From Malachius bipustulatus (lineage: Eukaryota > Arthropoda > Insecta > Coleoptera > Melyridae), in the NCBI GenBank assembly GCA_910589415.1, contig OU342635.1, positions 12,648,001-12,712,000 of the forward strand: a DNA stretch of 64,000 nt, in the 5' to 3' direction. Below, one piece after another: positions 23,881 through 35,331 of this stretch (positions are counted from its first letter, which is position 1; each line of letters opens with the position of its first letter). The notes beneath the pieces are model-generated. The model was given only the letters and a program-made list of their open reading frames with translations. It was not told the origin of the DNA and searched no databases. Both the position numbers and the translations under genes were made by a program.

Positions 23881-24965
23881 AAGATATATGTGAAACACGT
23901 CTGAACCGTTTCAATGACCTGCCGAAGTTTTTCCGAATTTTGACAGTTTCTCCAACGGTTTAAAAAAAAAACTATATCTATCTTTTTTGTAGGTAAAGAA
24001 CGTCTCTATCATAGAGCTTTGTTATTTTTTCGATCGGTCGACAATGTTTCGAAAAAAATTCGAAAGCATGCGATAAAGAGTAGCATTTTGACAATTGTTA
24101 TTATTGAAGAAACAATTGCCGCTCCCAAACAGGGAATTTTTCTGGAAAATATTTCAAATAAAAAAATAGCACTTGAAGAATTGTTCAAAAAAGGTCTGAT
24201 TTGATTTTTCGCTAGGATGAACCGTTTTCGAAAAAAAAATTTTTTTGTGGGTTTTTATTTCATTTTAAACCAAAGCTGATTTTTTTGTTTTTTTTCGAAT
24301 AAGTCACTTTTGCCGACTTGTCACGTAAAAATCATCCAAATCTTTTTGGTAGGTAACTAACGGCTCTATCTCGCTGTTTTGTTATTTTTTCGATCTGTCA
24401 AATGAATTTTGAAAAAAAATCCGAATTAGTCGAAAAATCATGCTAATACGGTGTCCTCAATTTTTGAGAGCCGATTACCGCTCACCTAATTATTTTTTCG
24501 AAAAACGATCTCTACAAAGTTTGTGCGTCCATTCTTCCCCTAAGTAACTGTACTTGCAGAATTTGTCCACAATGTACCGTTACCGAGAAACAACTCTTTA
24601 TGTCGGGACGTTTTAAAAAAAATACGGCCCTGAACGGGGGTTAAAATTCTCGGATCCGGCCCATTTTCAATAGGTCGTATTTGGGGGTCCCTATCTTCGT
24701 CCCTACCAAGTTTCATCCCGATCGGTGCAACTTTCGGACACTTAGAGTGTTTCCTAGCAGATTCCCGAAAAATCCTGAAATTCCCGAAAAAAAGACACTT
24801 CCCGGTAACGGATCCCGCTCATTTTCAATAGGCATCGTGGGACCGTGCGCCTCTTCAATCGAGCAAAATTTCAACTCTCTAGGACGGAAAATGGCGCCTC
24901 TAGAGTGTTTCCTAGGATCGTCACAGAACGCCCGACCGACCGACGGACAAAAATCGGGTGGTAGG

Positions 24966-26437
24966 CTTAGTAGTGGCGTGTGTGAGTCGGACGAACATGT
25001 AAATATTTTGAGCCGGAACAAGATTACTTCTCCCCCCCGTTTTCGAGGATGCTGAACACGACGCCGTTGTCAGAATTTCTCTTTGGGGTTGCGCAACCCC
25101 TCAAAACGGCCAAAAACCACCCCCTAGAGAGATAAACCGCGCTTCAATCCATTTCCCTGCAAAAAAACCTTCCCCCCGTTTTCGAGGATGCTGAGCACAA
25201 TGGAGGTGCTGGACATCGCGTGCGACCCCGACCAACCCCTCCACCGGCCAATACTCACCCCCGAAATGAGTGATTTTTTTTATGTATATGTAGGCCAAAC
25301 GATGGACTTTTTCGAAAAACTTTTTGAAAATTCAAGTACATAATCACAATGGCCATAATTTAAAATTATTTTGGAGTATAAAGAGTGTCCCATATGAAAG
25401 TGACATATCAAAGTTATGTTTTTTTAAATGGAATGCTCCTATTTTACTGCATTTTTAGATTGTCTGAGAAGAGGAAATAAGATTGGCTTTTACAGTTGGT
25501 GTTTAAATTCAGAAGTTTTTGAGTTATAAACAAGTGAAAATCGTCATTATTTAAGTTCAATGCCCTGTACAACGAAAACGGCTAAAGATAGAGAAAAACG
25601 GCTTACATGTCCTTATTTTAACTTTTCATGTACTATCCTATGATGTAGATGAAATGCTTATACAGGGTGATAAAAAATTTGAAAAAATCTGAGATTTCTC
25701 CACGCGTCGCCAAATAAAAAAATCAAAGAAAGTACAAACTATACCATAGGATAGTACATAAAAAGTTAAAATAGGGACATGTAAGCCGTTTTTCTCTATC
25801 TTGAACCGATTTCGTTGTACAGGGCCTTGAACTTGAAAAATGACGATTTTCACTTGTTTATAACTCACAAACTTCTGAATTTAAACACCAACTGTAAAAG
25901 CCAATCTTATTTCCTCTTCTCAGACAATCTAAAAATGCAGTAACATAGGAGCATTCCATTTAAAAAAACATAACTTTGATATGTCACTGTCATATGGGAC
26001 ACTCTTTATACTCCAAAATAATTTTAAATTATGGCCATTGTGATTCTGTACTTGAATTTTCAAAAAGTTTTTCGAAAAAGTCCATCGTTTGCCCTACATA
26101 TACATAAAAAAAATCACCCATTTCGGGGGTGAGTATTGGCCGGTGGAGGGGTTGGTCGGGGTCGCACGCGATGTCCAGCACCTCCATTGTGCTTAGCATC
26201 CTTGAAAACGGGGGGAAGGTTTTTTTTTGCAGGGAAATGGATTGAAGCGCGGTTTATCTCTCTAAGGGGTGGTTTTTGGCCGTTTTGAGGGGTTGCGCAA
26301 CCCCAAAGGGAAATTCTGACAACGTCATCATGTTCAGCATCCTCGAAAACGGAGGGGGGAAGTAATCTTGTTCCGGCTCAAAATATTTACAATTTTCGGG
26401 TTTTTTTCCGACTCACACACGCTACTATAGTATACTT
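24966..26437. repeat. 1.47-kb long inverted repeat (foldback) at the right end of the insertion
   Basis: The left arm (about 24966-25648) and right arm (about 25735-26437) are reverse complements with small differences, around an 86-bp spacer. The outer parts are GC-rich (GGGGTTGCGCAACCCC, CCCCGTTTTCGAGGATGCTG) and the inner parts AT-rich (TTTTTAGATTGTCTGAG). The inner section is related to the foldback at 35797-40328. The right arm stops about 30 bp before the end of the whole 6-kb insertion. A TACAGGGTG motif lies in the spacer. Open frames in the arms are mirror images. Confidence 0.85.
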
Positions 26438-26474
26438 CCTCGATTTACGATTTCATCGATCTCGGAAGAACAAG

Positions 26475-27273
26475 CAATGTGACTATCACCTAATATCAGC
26501 TGAAAGAATCACACAAAACGATTTATCTGAAATATTTAACAGAGCCTACACTACTGTTGCTACAATGAATAAGGCCCAATCAGAATTTAGCGCATGTGGG
26601 ATATGGCCTTTTCAACCAGATAAATTCACTGACGAAGATTTTCTACCAGCCACTCACCACCTCCCAATTGTGATTGATGATGAGTTACCTTCTACTTCCT
26701 CTTCGCACTGTACACCAGCTTCTCTACAACTAGATAATCCAGGTGGTCAACCTACTGAGGAGAGCAATTTAAGCAGCCGGCCCAATGATTCTGTCACTAA
26801 TACATCTGCTTTTTTAGAAGAGTTGAGTCCTCTTCCAAAACCTGGTACCTCTAAACCACACAATCGAAAAAAACAGAAGTCTGAAATATTAACAAATACA
26901 CCAAACAGAGAAATATTGGAAACCGCAGCAGCAAAGCGGGCACTAAGGCAAAGGCGTTTAGAAGAAAAACAAGAAAAAATAAAAAAAAGGCAAAAATATT
27001 ATAAAAGGCAGTAAAGGGTACATCAAAAAGTGTGCAAAAAGAAAAGTCTTTGAAGAGAGTGAGTCTGAAGATATTTCAGAGGGTGAACTATGTGATGATG
27101 ATGAGTTGGACGATCTCGAATCGGATTGCAACGAGAGGTGCACCGTTTGCGGTGAAGGCAGTATTAAAAACGAGGTGTGGTTTAAGTGCTCGGTTTGTGA
27201 AAAATGGGCACATGCACTATGTACGGGAGAAGATACCCCTGAGGGATATATTTGCGATTTGTGTGACACATAA
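26475..27273 (+). pseudogene. pogo/Tigger-like transposase, C-terminal part with PHD-like finger
   Basis: This continues the transposase frame broken at 20435. It contains SACGIWPFQPDKFTDEDFLP (about 26589-26648), a motif typical of the C-terminal region of pogo/Tigger and jerky-like proteins; a Ser/Pro-rich linker; a Lys/Arg/Glu-rich helix (about 26930-27010); and, after a frameshift near 27010, an acidic stretch (EESESEDISEGE) and a Cys/His finger (CTVCGEG…CSVCEKWAHALC…YICDLC, about 27139-27261) that resembles a PHD finger. The frame ends at TAA near 27271. Loss of frame at both 20332 and 27010 shows it is a pseudogene. An AATAAA-type signal follows near 27401. Confidence 0.85.
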
Positions 27274-28827
27274 TGAGTTATTATATTATTTCAATTTTAA
27301 TATCGATTTAATTTTAGTTTGGGAAATTCTGGTCTTATTTTGTAATGAATTTTGTTTTGTTTTATTTTGTTTAATCAAATGTTACTGTTATTTTAATTTT
27401 TAAATAAATAAGGATATATTTCGGGGCAAATAAATTGTGTTCTTTGTTCCTCATTTTAATGCGCACGATTATCCTACCTATGCGCACCATTGACTGCATT
27501 CGTCGGCTAATTGTGCGCAGTGTATTTTTTTTTACATTTCGTATTTTAAAGTCACGAAATAAGTACTAAAGAATATTGCAGCCAAACCCTTGAAAAATCA
27601 TGATGACAAACCTAGAAGTCCAATCTTTTGTCAGTTCAGAAATACTATACAATTTTGGCTTAAGTGCGCACCAATACCCGACTCTCCCCTATAAAAAGTT
27701 TCATGAAACTTAAATTTCCTGTAATTTTTACCCGAAAATGACTCAGTTATTGAAAAAATACATCTTTTCAAAAAATTCAAAATGGCGGACTGATGCGCAC
27801 CTCCGGTCTGGTCCCCATTTTGAATTCATAGACTAATAACAGTGACCTCCCCTAACGGGTAGAAAAAAAACAACGGAGTTTTCCCTCGGTTAAGTCCATA
27901 CACGTAATAATGACTGAACTAATAAGAGACATACAGCATTCAGAAATTTGTACCAAAAAACATTACAAATTTTATTGTTTTTAAGTTAAAAAATGAAAAA
28001 AGTATCTATTGATGCAATGAGTTTATTTATCACTAATTGAGGGGATTTGTACATGTCTATGTAAACTTATTTATCTCAACTCATAGTGGCATGTTTGCTG
28101 CACAGCTCTTGCAAAAGGACTTAATCAGGAATGGTGTGTTCAATTATTCGGTCATTCCAGTCTCTGATAGCAGACGGAGCTGAAGCGAGTAAGTTATCAC
28201 GTTAAAGACATTAGAGACGGGTTTGTTTGCCACCACGAAACGGCGGTGATTCATGTCCTATCCTATCTATGGGAAAACAACAGAGCTGAAGGTTATCTCT
28301 AGAAGAACGGGAAGATTACACTGAAGGCTGAAGGTTAATTAAGAGAAGTTAGAAATAAAATTGTTAGGAGAAAAGGTGTAATTTGATAACGGTGTATGTA
28401 TAACTATTCCGTAACTAATTGGAGACTATAAATTTAAGTTTGTTGCGATGCACACCAAAAAGTTTGACCTAAACTTTGCTTGTTATAAAAGCTCATACCT
28501 AAAACTGAACAAAATGTCGCAGAAAAAGTACAGAAACTGTGAAATCGGCCAAAAATTTGATTCCGATGAACTTTCATGTTTCAAGACGTCAATAAGCCAT
28601 AAATCTTGTTTCTATTGTCACTAACTATAGTTTCGTTGAGCAATATTTAAAATAACTTTATGCTAAAAAGCTAGGAAACCGATTTCTTTCAAGGCAAAAG
28701 TATACATACCTACAGCAACAGTTGTACTTTAGTGTATCCAATAAATGCAGAAAAAAATGGAAACAAATTTATTAATCACAACTTGTAGGAATGAGAAATA
28801 AAAAGGACTCATTTTGTATATTCACAG
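27274..28827. other. Probable 3' region of the pogo-like transposon, then intronic DNA
   Basis: GTGCGCA-type words recur near 27460-27515 and 27670-27800 and may belong to the transposon's 3' end, but no matching 5' terminal repeat was found. The stretch 28130-28310 is less AT-rich and could be conserved non-coding DNA. No gene was recognised. Confidence 0.35.
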
Positions 28828-29058
28828 ATGGATTTAGAATTAAAGACAGCATGCACTGCGTATGCTATATGTATCAGCCGTTATAAAAAAAGTAATCAAA
28901 GATTCTCTGCGGACATCTCAACAAAACTAATTGCAATAATAGAAGCCCTAAAAGATAGTAAGAGCTTATTGCAGAGTATATATTATGTACAAGGCATGAT
29001 TAACGGGAGAAATTACAACTACGTAGTCGACATAGTCCCAAGAGAACTAGAGAGATAA
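28828..29058 (+). pseudogene. Probable LINE RNase H fragment
   Basis: The peptide AYAICISRYKKSNQRFSADI followed by STKLIAIIEALKDSKSLLQSIY resembles the part of retrotransposon RNase H running from the first strands to the catalytic Glu helix (usually AEL.AI.EAL). Here the expected Ala-Glu is replaced by Thr-Lys, so it would be inactive. A Lys-rich frame (about 29060-29210) follows and is not recognised. This is a remnant, identified by weak similarity only. Confidence 0.4.
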
Positions 29059-29867
29059 AGTCGGAAAAAGGATAAAAAAAATTACTAGAGCGTTGGTTAA
29101 GGCGAAAAAAACAATGATTGCGGAGGAAGCCATAAGAAAGTCAACAGTAAAAGACTATAAAGAATATTTCGCAAGAAATAATGACGCTCATGAAAGATGG
29201 GATGAATGAAGAATGAATGAGAGGATTATTTTATGTAAAAAAGATACCATCAGTAAACTATATCAAAAAACAAGAAACTGTGCCAATATTAATACATAAT
29301 TTTCAGTTGTGGACTAAAAGATCAGGAAAAAATCCAACATCATAAGCATACTTAACATTGAAGTAAAAAAGGCTCCCAAATAAAAAAATAATTTGAGTAT
29401 CTTTTATCTTTAAGCTATGAGTATATAATTACCAGCAAATGAGGGGATGTATTTGAGTTCCCTAGCCAAATATACACTCCCGCAGCACACAAAACGTTTA
29501 ATTTGACAATTTTCCAGGTAATGAATAAGAATAGCGTGAGTAAAAGCAAACAAATTTCAACGAGACTGAGCATTGGGGCATGTTAACATGCCATGCACTA
29601 GAGCCGTCAATGTAGAGTCAAGCCGTCAAGAGTAAAGTAATGAAAAATCAGATACTATTGTATGATGTAGGTGGGTATATGAAAATGAAAACTTTGTATG
29701 AAACATTTTCGCGTACATTATTATTAATTAATTGTTGGAGTTTCATTATTTTATGTCCATTTGGACAACCACTCGCTACACAGTGCAACAAGTGGTAAGA
29801 AAAAACAATTATACTGTCAAGGAATTCAATAAAATAATCCACGTTTAATCTATCCTTATACTCATTA

Positions 29868-30350
29868 CGTTATTTTCAAAAATAAGCTAAGACAGCTTGG
29901 AAAACTATAACTCAATAACCCACAAAATCAAAACTGCGGAAAACTTACCCACATAATGCTGCTGGTGGTCCAAAACTTGGTCAATTTCAACTTTTACGGT
30001 CGTCTAATAACAAGCTTCAAAATTCTTTCGAAACATTTTCATATTCTCGAGAATGATTTTTGAACGCTGTTAGTTTTTCGCGTCGATGTTATCAACTCCA
30101 GGGCGAAAAACATTAACGATATTTTTTTAGTAAAAATAGTCACCATTTTTTTATTTGTATTAATGTCGCTATTTTCAAAAACAAGCTGAGAAAACTAATT
30201 CAACCCAGAAAATCACGGCGGCGGAAAATGCACATTACACTGGCGATCGAAAACTTTAGAAAATTTCAACCGTTACGGTCGTCTAACAGGCCCCAAAAGT
30301 CTTTCGGATAATGTTTAGGTACCTTCGAAAATGATTTTTCCATGCTATGT
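29868..30350 (+). repeat. Two diverged direct repeats ~300 bp apart
   Basis: The segment 29868-30100 (TTATTTTCAAAAATAAGCT, then ACGGTCGTCTAATAAC) is repeated in order at about 30165-30350 (CTATTTTCAAAAACAAGCTG, then TACGGTCGTCTAACAGG). Both copies are non-coding. It is a local duplication or two units of a larger dispersed repeat. Confidence 0.55.
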
Positions 30351-33263
30351 TGTAATTTTTGTAAAAATGTAAAAGTTCGTGTTCTACACAACTTTTGTTT
30401 GAACATTTTTTCACGAAATCTTTCCGAAAGAGTCGAAAAAAAGCATTTTTTCCTGTTTTTTTGTTTAGAAATTTCACCTTTTATAGCCTTCCCACGACCC
30501 TAAAAATTTTATCTTGTTCCGGAAAATTCCGATCCTAAAAGAAAATAAAGGATAAACCTACTAAAAGTATGTTAACTGCTTAAGTATCTACTAGAAGTCA
30601 AATCGTTTTCAAGAAAAAATCCAATAAGATCATTAATTTTTTGTGAAGGAAAATTCCAGCTTGGAAAGACTTTCAGAAAATACACAAATTCTTTTACTCC
30701 ATTCAATTTAATTTTTAAATTTTCACACTGCCCATTTGCTTGCTTCATCTGATGCAGATGCACTCGTTCCCTGATGCGATCGTATATTTAGCATTGCAAA
30801 TACATTAAAATCACAAGAGAAATGAAATGGTTCAACTCGACCGGCGAAGTGAATTTACCGTTTAGAATATCCATCAGTCTAGAATTCCATAAAGATCATC
30901 CTTTTGGTTCCGATTCCAAAAATAAGGACGTTCTACTGGCTTCTAACAATGAGTTAACAATAAGAACTTCACTTCCTCCATTATAAAGACTCACCTAAAT
31001 TGCATACGATATCTTTGCCAATAATATAAAAGCACTATTGATATTAGATTTAACGACACAACCTCGCCAGTTTCGAAGCTTTGTGACATTTTTTATCTGT
31101 TAAGAAGAATGAGCAAAAGATTAGACTTGGGGGTCTAATAAAAATGTTTTTAGGTAGCCTCTGATTTGTAAGGTATATTGAGGTTATAGTCTTCAGGATG
31201 CAATACGAAAACTTTTACATATAAAAAGGTCACCAAATTTTATAGAATCTATAAATTTTCAAACAGTCATAAAACGCATTTTTTTACTCATCAGGCTCAA
31301 AATACAATGAGCTGCTAAAAAATTAAGATATTTTTGAAATCAGGTCAGAGGTTAGCGTGAGGGTTCGGGAGGCGCAAGCATCCCCGGATCCCCGGAACCA
31401 CGAAATCAGCACGTCCCCTCCCCTAGTCTCCCATCTATCGCAACTGGACTATTGGCGCTATTGCTCTTCGGTAAATCCCGCGTTGAACAATTTTTCCTAA
31501 ATGTATATCTTACGACTTGTGGAATGCATTAGTTTAATATTTGTTCATACGCGGGAAAAGGCTGGAATAAATGTATACATCGGTCGGTACGTCCAAGTTT
31601 CATAAAATGACACACTCACGTTTCGTTGTGGCAGACAAATTGGACAATATGTGGGTAGATCGAACTTTGGTCAAAACTGGCTCAAACATTCAGGAAACAA
31701 AGCGCAGTTAATATGCACTACAGGCCAGCCAAACGTTGTTAGCATAGAAGTTTCTTGATGATTTGTTGAAGGAGACGCTGATCAAAGGTCGCTCATCGAA
31801 ACTGGATGAAACAATAAGTTCTCTTTCAAGTAAAAAAATGGGAATCGAGGTAAGATTAATTGACGTTAGTAGTCAGCTAATAACCCTCCAATAATGCATT
31901 ATTAGACAATTAGATTTTTTGATCACATTATATACCGACGTAATTATAATTGTTGATGTCTTTCCGTGCGATGTGAACTCAGTAAATTTCAGTATCAGTA
32001 AAGAATCATAGAATTTAATATCATAACGCATACCTTCATAATATGCGGTTATTATAAAATATTCATGAACGTTATGTAGATTTGAAAATTATATTTGAAA
32101 CGTGCATTAGAAACATATTCCAAAACATTTCGAAATTGTGCAATTACAAGGTTAGATTCTCGTTATTCGACCATAAATGCCGCTGTTATTACAATCATGG
32201 TAATGCACAAATAACCGTGGTAACAAACATTTGATTAAAATTTTACCGATGTCGAATTTCTCCGACGATAAAACGAGCGGGCACTAATCACGAGTGATCG
32301 TATAAAACTTTGAAGGTAATGGCGAAGCTCGTTCCGGAAAATATCACGTAACAAAAGAGAGGTCATGAGACGGCCGCTCTTCGGCAATTAAAAAAAAAAA
32401 AAACGCAGAAAAACATAAGATAGAGTTATAATTATTTTGAGACATTTGGTCTTTCTATTACGATTAAAAAAAACTTTTTGATTGTTCTCACAATGAGCTG
32501 TACATATAGGCTGTGAAGGGGACATAAATAGTCAGAGAATCCAATATAAATTAACATTTTGTGTGAATATTTTTTTGTTATTATCTGCTATTTTCAGCTC
32601 GTGTAATGCTTCTTATGTGATTAGAAAGAGGTTAAAATCTACGAATGTGAAACTATTATACCGTGCGAATTGGGTCCCTGTACATTACGGTTTTTTCCGC
32701 AAGCTTGTTTTTTAAAGTACGATAACGTAACATTTTCACCTACAAAACACCTCAAGTAACTCGAATCAGGTTGCTTGCAATTATTATCACAAGAGTTGAG
32801 TGAGAAAAATGGCACTCAAATATGAATTAAAATAATTTGTGACGTTTCTCCAAAAGTCTACAAGCGTCTAGCGTCAGTTCACTGCAAATCATTCAATCTA
32901 CGTTTCATCCGTCTTCCATCCAAGATCCAATCGTGAATCTAGCTCATTCAGCCACAGAAAATTTTTTTTTGGTTTCTTTTGGTTTTATCTAAAAGTTCAT
33001 CCTGTATGCATTTTGCTGAAAGTTTAGTGCCATTTTCGAAAACTACATGCAAAATGCTACAACTGCCACCAAAAAATTGCTTGATACCATTAAACTGAAT
33101 CGGGAAACAATATAAACTTATCAGGATTTTTCAGGATTTCTTTTTTTCACTTTTCAGAATTCCAATTCATGGTGGTTCATTATTTTCGAAAAATCAAATG
33201 TGATTTTCTAGAACTTGCGTATTCATTAGTTATTTAAGAAAACAGAAAGAAAATATCAACACA
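30351..33263. other. Intronic DNA with two less AT-rich islands
   Basis: No coding sequence was recognised. Around 31360-31500 and 32210-32400 the DNA is less AT-rich and complex, with no repeat partner in the window, so these are candidates for conserved regulatory DNA. An A-run lies near 32390-32402. Confidence 0.35.
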
Positions 33264-33295
33264 AATGGTAGGAAAAAAACTACAATTCAGTGTAG
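33264..33295 (+). repeat. Left target-site duplication of LINE (32 bp)
   Basis: A 32-bp segment starting AATGGTAGG and ending CAGTGTAG is repeated exactly at 35300-35331 and brackets the LINE. Its length fits target-primed insertion. Confidence 0.9.
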
Positions 33296-35299
33296 TGCAG
33301 TACAATTCAGGACACTCTGGAGTACAAGGAAACGGCCATTTGCGCCTTTCTGGACATAGAAGGAGCATTCGACAACACCTCTTGCGATGCTATCAAGAAA
33401 GCCCTAACTAAAAAAGACATTAACAGCACAACATCCCATTGGATTCAACAAATGCTGTCCACAAGAATAATTGGAACCAAAGTGGGCGATGACACCATCC
33501 AGGTGAAAACAACAAAAGGATGCCCACAAGGAGGGGTGTTATCCCCCCTCCTATGGAGCCTGGTAGTAAACGAGCTCCTCGGGTTACTCACCGAGAACGG
33601 CCAGAGGAAAATTTGAAGGAACACTCTGCGACATAGTACAGAGGGGGTTAAAGATAACCTTGAAATGGTGTCAGGAAATAGGACTCAACATCAATCCTAC
33701 AAAAACTACACTGATACCATTCACAAGAAAAAACAAGCTTCCAAACCTCAAAACCATCGACTTAAATGGAGTCGAGTTAGAATGGAAGGAAGAAGTAAAA
33801 TATCTGGGAATAACACTGGATAAGAAGCTAATGTGGAATAAGCACTTAAGTGCAACAGTAAGTAAGGCCACATCCGTACTCATGGTGTGCAGGAGAATGG
33901 CGGGGAATGCATGGGGTTGTAACCCATCCATTTTACGCTGGATGTGCACCATGCTAGTGAGACCCATCATCACATACGGAGCGGTCGTCTGGTACAAGAG
34001 AACCAAGCTAATAACAGCGAGGAAAACACTCGAGAAGATCCAGAGACTTGCATGCCTCTGCATCACAGGAGCAATGAGAACATGCCCAACAGCAGCGTTG
34101 GAAGTAATTCTAGATCTCACACCACTGCACTTAGTGATTGAGAGAAGTGCCGCAGAGGCTCAACTCAGAATGTCAAGAATGGGGATCAGGGGGGGACTAC
34201 GGACCGAAGGGAATCAACCCCTGAACATCTGTAAAAACCTCCTGATAATGCCAAAAGACAAAACTGTCAAGAAATTCAGCTTCAAGAGAAACTTCATCAT
34301 GGAACTGTCTACGAAAGAAGAATGGAGCAACACATCCATTCACACTCTCAAAGAAGGTACAATAAAATTGTACACAGACGGCTCAAAGGCCACCGAGGGA
34401 ACTGGGGCAGGAGTATATGGGCCAGGCACCAACTACTCCGAGCCGATGGGAACATCCCCAAGCATACTTCAAGCGGAACTGTACGCAATAGAAGTATGCG
34501 CCCAAATAAACCTCGACAGAAACTATAAAAATAGGAAAATAGCAATACTGACAGACAGTCAAGCAGCCATAAAGACGCTGAGCTCCCCTATCATCAGCTC
34601 AAAAATGGCATGGAACTGCCTACAAAAACTCAATAAACTAGGCAGAGAGAACAAAATTCACCTCAAATGGATACCAGGACACACTGGGATTGAGGGAAAC
34701 GAAAGTGGCCACTCATTGGCAAGAAAAGGAGCATCGACACCCTTTATAGGACCAGAACCATTCTGTAGTCTTGAAGACACGTTCTTCAAGGCAGAACTTC
34801 GTAAGGAAGAAGAAAAACTGAGAGAAATCCATTGGAATAACCTCTCAGGATTGAGACAATCCAAGGAGCTCCTCGGGAACTTTAACCGAGAAAGGTCAAG
34901 GAAACTCCTGACCCTCAACAAGGGAAGTCTCAGAATACTAACAGGATTCCTAACAGGTCATTGCAAGCTCAATGAACACCTGAGGAAACTTGGTATAGAA
35001 AAAGATGGCGTTTGCAGACTCTGCAGGGAAGAAAACGAGACTCCTCGTCACCTATTGATGAACTGCAAAGCACTAGAACGTGAAAGAAACGATGTTCTGG
35101 GCCAACACCAGCTCAACGGGGGGGCTTTGCCCGGCCTTGATCCCCTTCAAATCCTGATATTCCTAAGGGAAGCGGAGTTGGAGAGGCTGCTTCAATGAAG
35201 GGAATATACACCAAAGAAGCAGAGAAGAGGGGGCACAATAGATCTGTAATAGGTCGCAGCGCATCTGACACCCTCAATATCAATATCAATATCAATATC
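33296..35299 (+). mobile_element. 5'-truncated non-LTR retrotransposon with RNase H domain (I-group-like)
   Basis: The copy runs from within the RT domain to a (TCAATA)n-type tail (about 35275-35299), bracketed by a 32-bp target duplication. RT motifs AFLDIEGAFDN (about 33343-33375) and GCPQGGVLSPLLW (about 33518-33556) are present. The next expected block, with the catalytic YADD, is missing: TENG at about 33601 is followed within 10 bases by KFEGTLCDIVQ in another frame. From there one frame is open to 35198. Confidence 0.92.
33609..35198 (+). pseudogene. LINE ORF2 C-terminal part: RT thumb, RNase H, Cys-His motif
   Basis: The intact frame, about 530 codons, contains the post-catalytic RT region (KWCQEIGLNINPTKT, VKYLGITLDKKLMWNKH), an RNase H domain with catalytic Asp in KLYTDGSKATEG (about 34367), Glu in LQAELYAIE (about 34470), Asp in ILTDSQAAI (about 34548) and the His/Asp region WIPGHTGIEGNE (about 34670), then a C-x2-C-x8-H-x4-C motif (CRLCREENETPRHLLMNC, about 35014-35067) that in LINEs may bind nucleic acid. 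RNase H plus this motif and the short-repeat tail point to the I/LOA/Outcast group rather than jockey. The polymerase is dead because the YADD block is deleted, but RNase H looks intact. Any RNase H-only function is unlikely. Confidence 0.9.
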
Positions 35300-35331
35300 A
35301 ATGGTAGGAAAAAAACTACAATTCAGTGTAG
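35300..35331 (+). repeat. Right target-site duplication of LINE (32 bp)
   Basis: An exact copy of 33264-33295, directly after the hexamer-repeat tail. Confidence 0.9.

Larger units (their letters stand above)
20436..26468. mobile_element. 6.0-kb unclassified insertion with 6-bp target duplication AACAAG
   Basis: The pogo-like transposase frame reads …SAFNK up to 20435 and continues QCDYHLISAERI from 26475. AACAAG stands at 20430-20435 and again at 26469-26474, so the DNA between is an insertion with a 6-bp duplication. No reverse transcriptase, transposase, capsid or polymerase coding region was recognised in it. The ends (GTCTCGCTTCCTCG… and …ATCGATCTCGGAAG) are neither terminal inverted repeats nor LTRs. 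Contents: two GC hairpins (GGGCCTTCGGCCC, about 20474-20505), a purine tract (20755-20795), repeated modules with ATGGCGG/CCGCCAT and TTTGACGTTT cores in both orientations (20880-23260), a CpG-rich stretch (23455-23545), and a 1.47-kb inverted repeat at the right. A core segment recurs at 36890-37210. The class is unknown. Confidence 0.75.

Noticed and set aside
26958..27269. Minus-strand Ser/Phe-rich frame
   Set aside because: Antisense to the transposase C-terminus with its Cys/His array.
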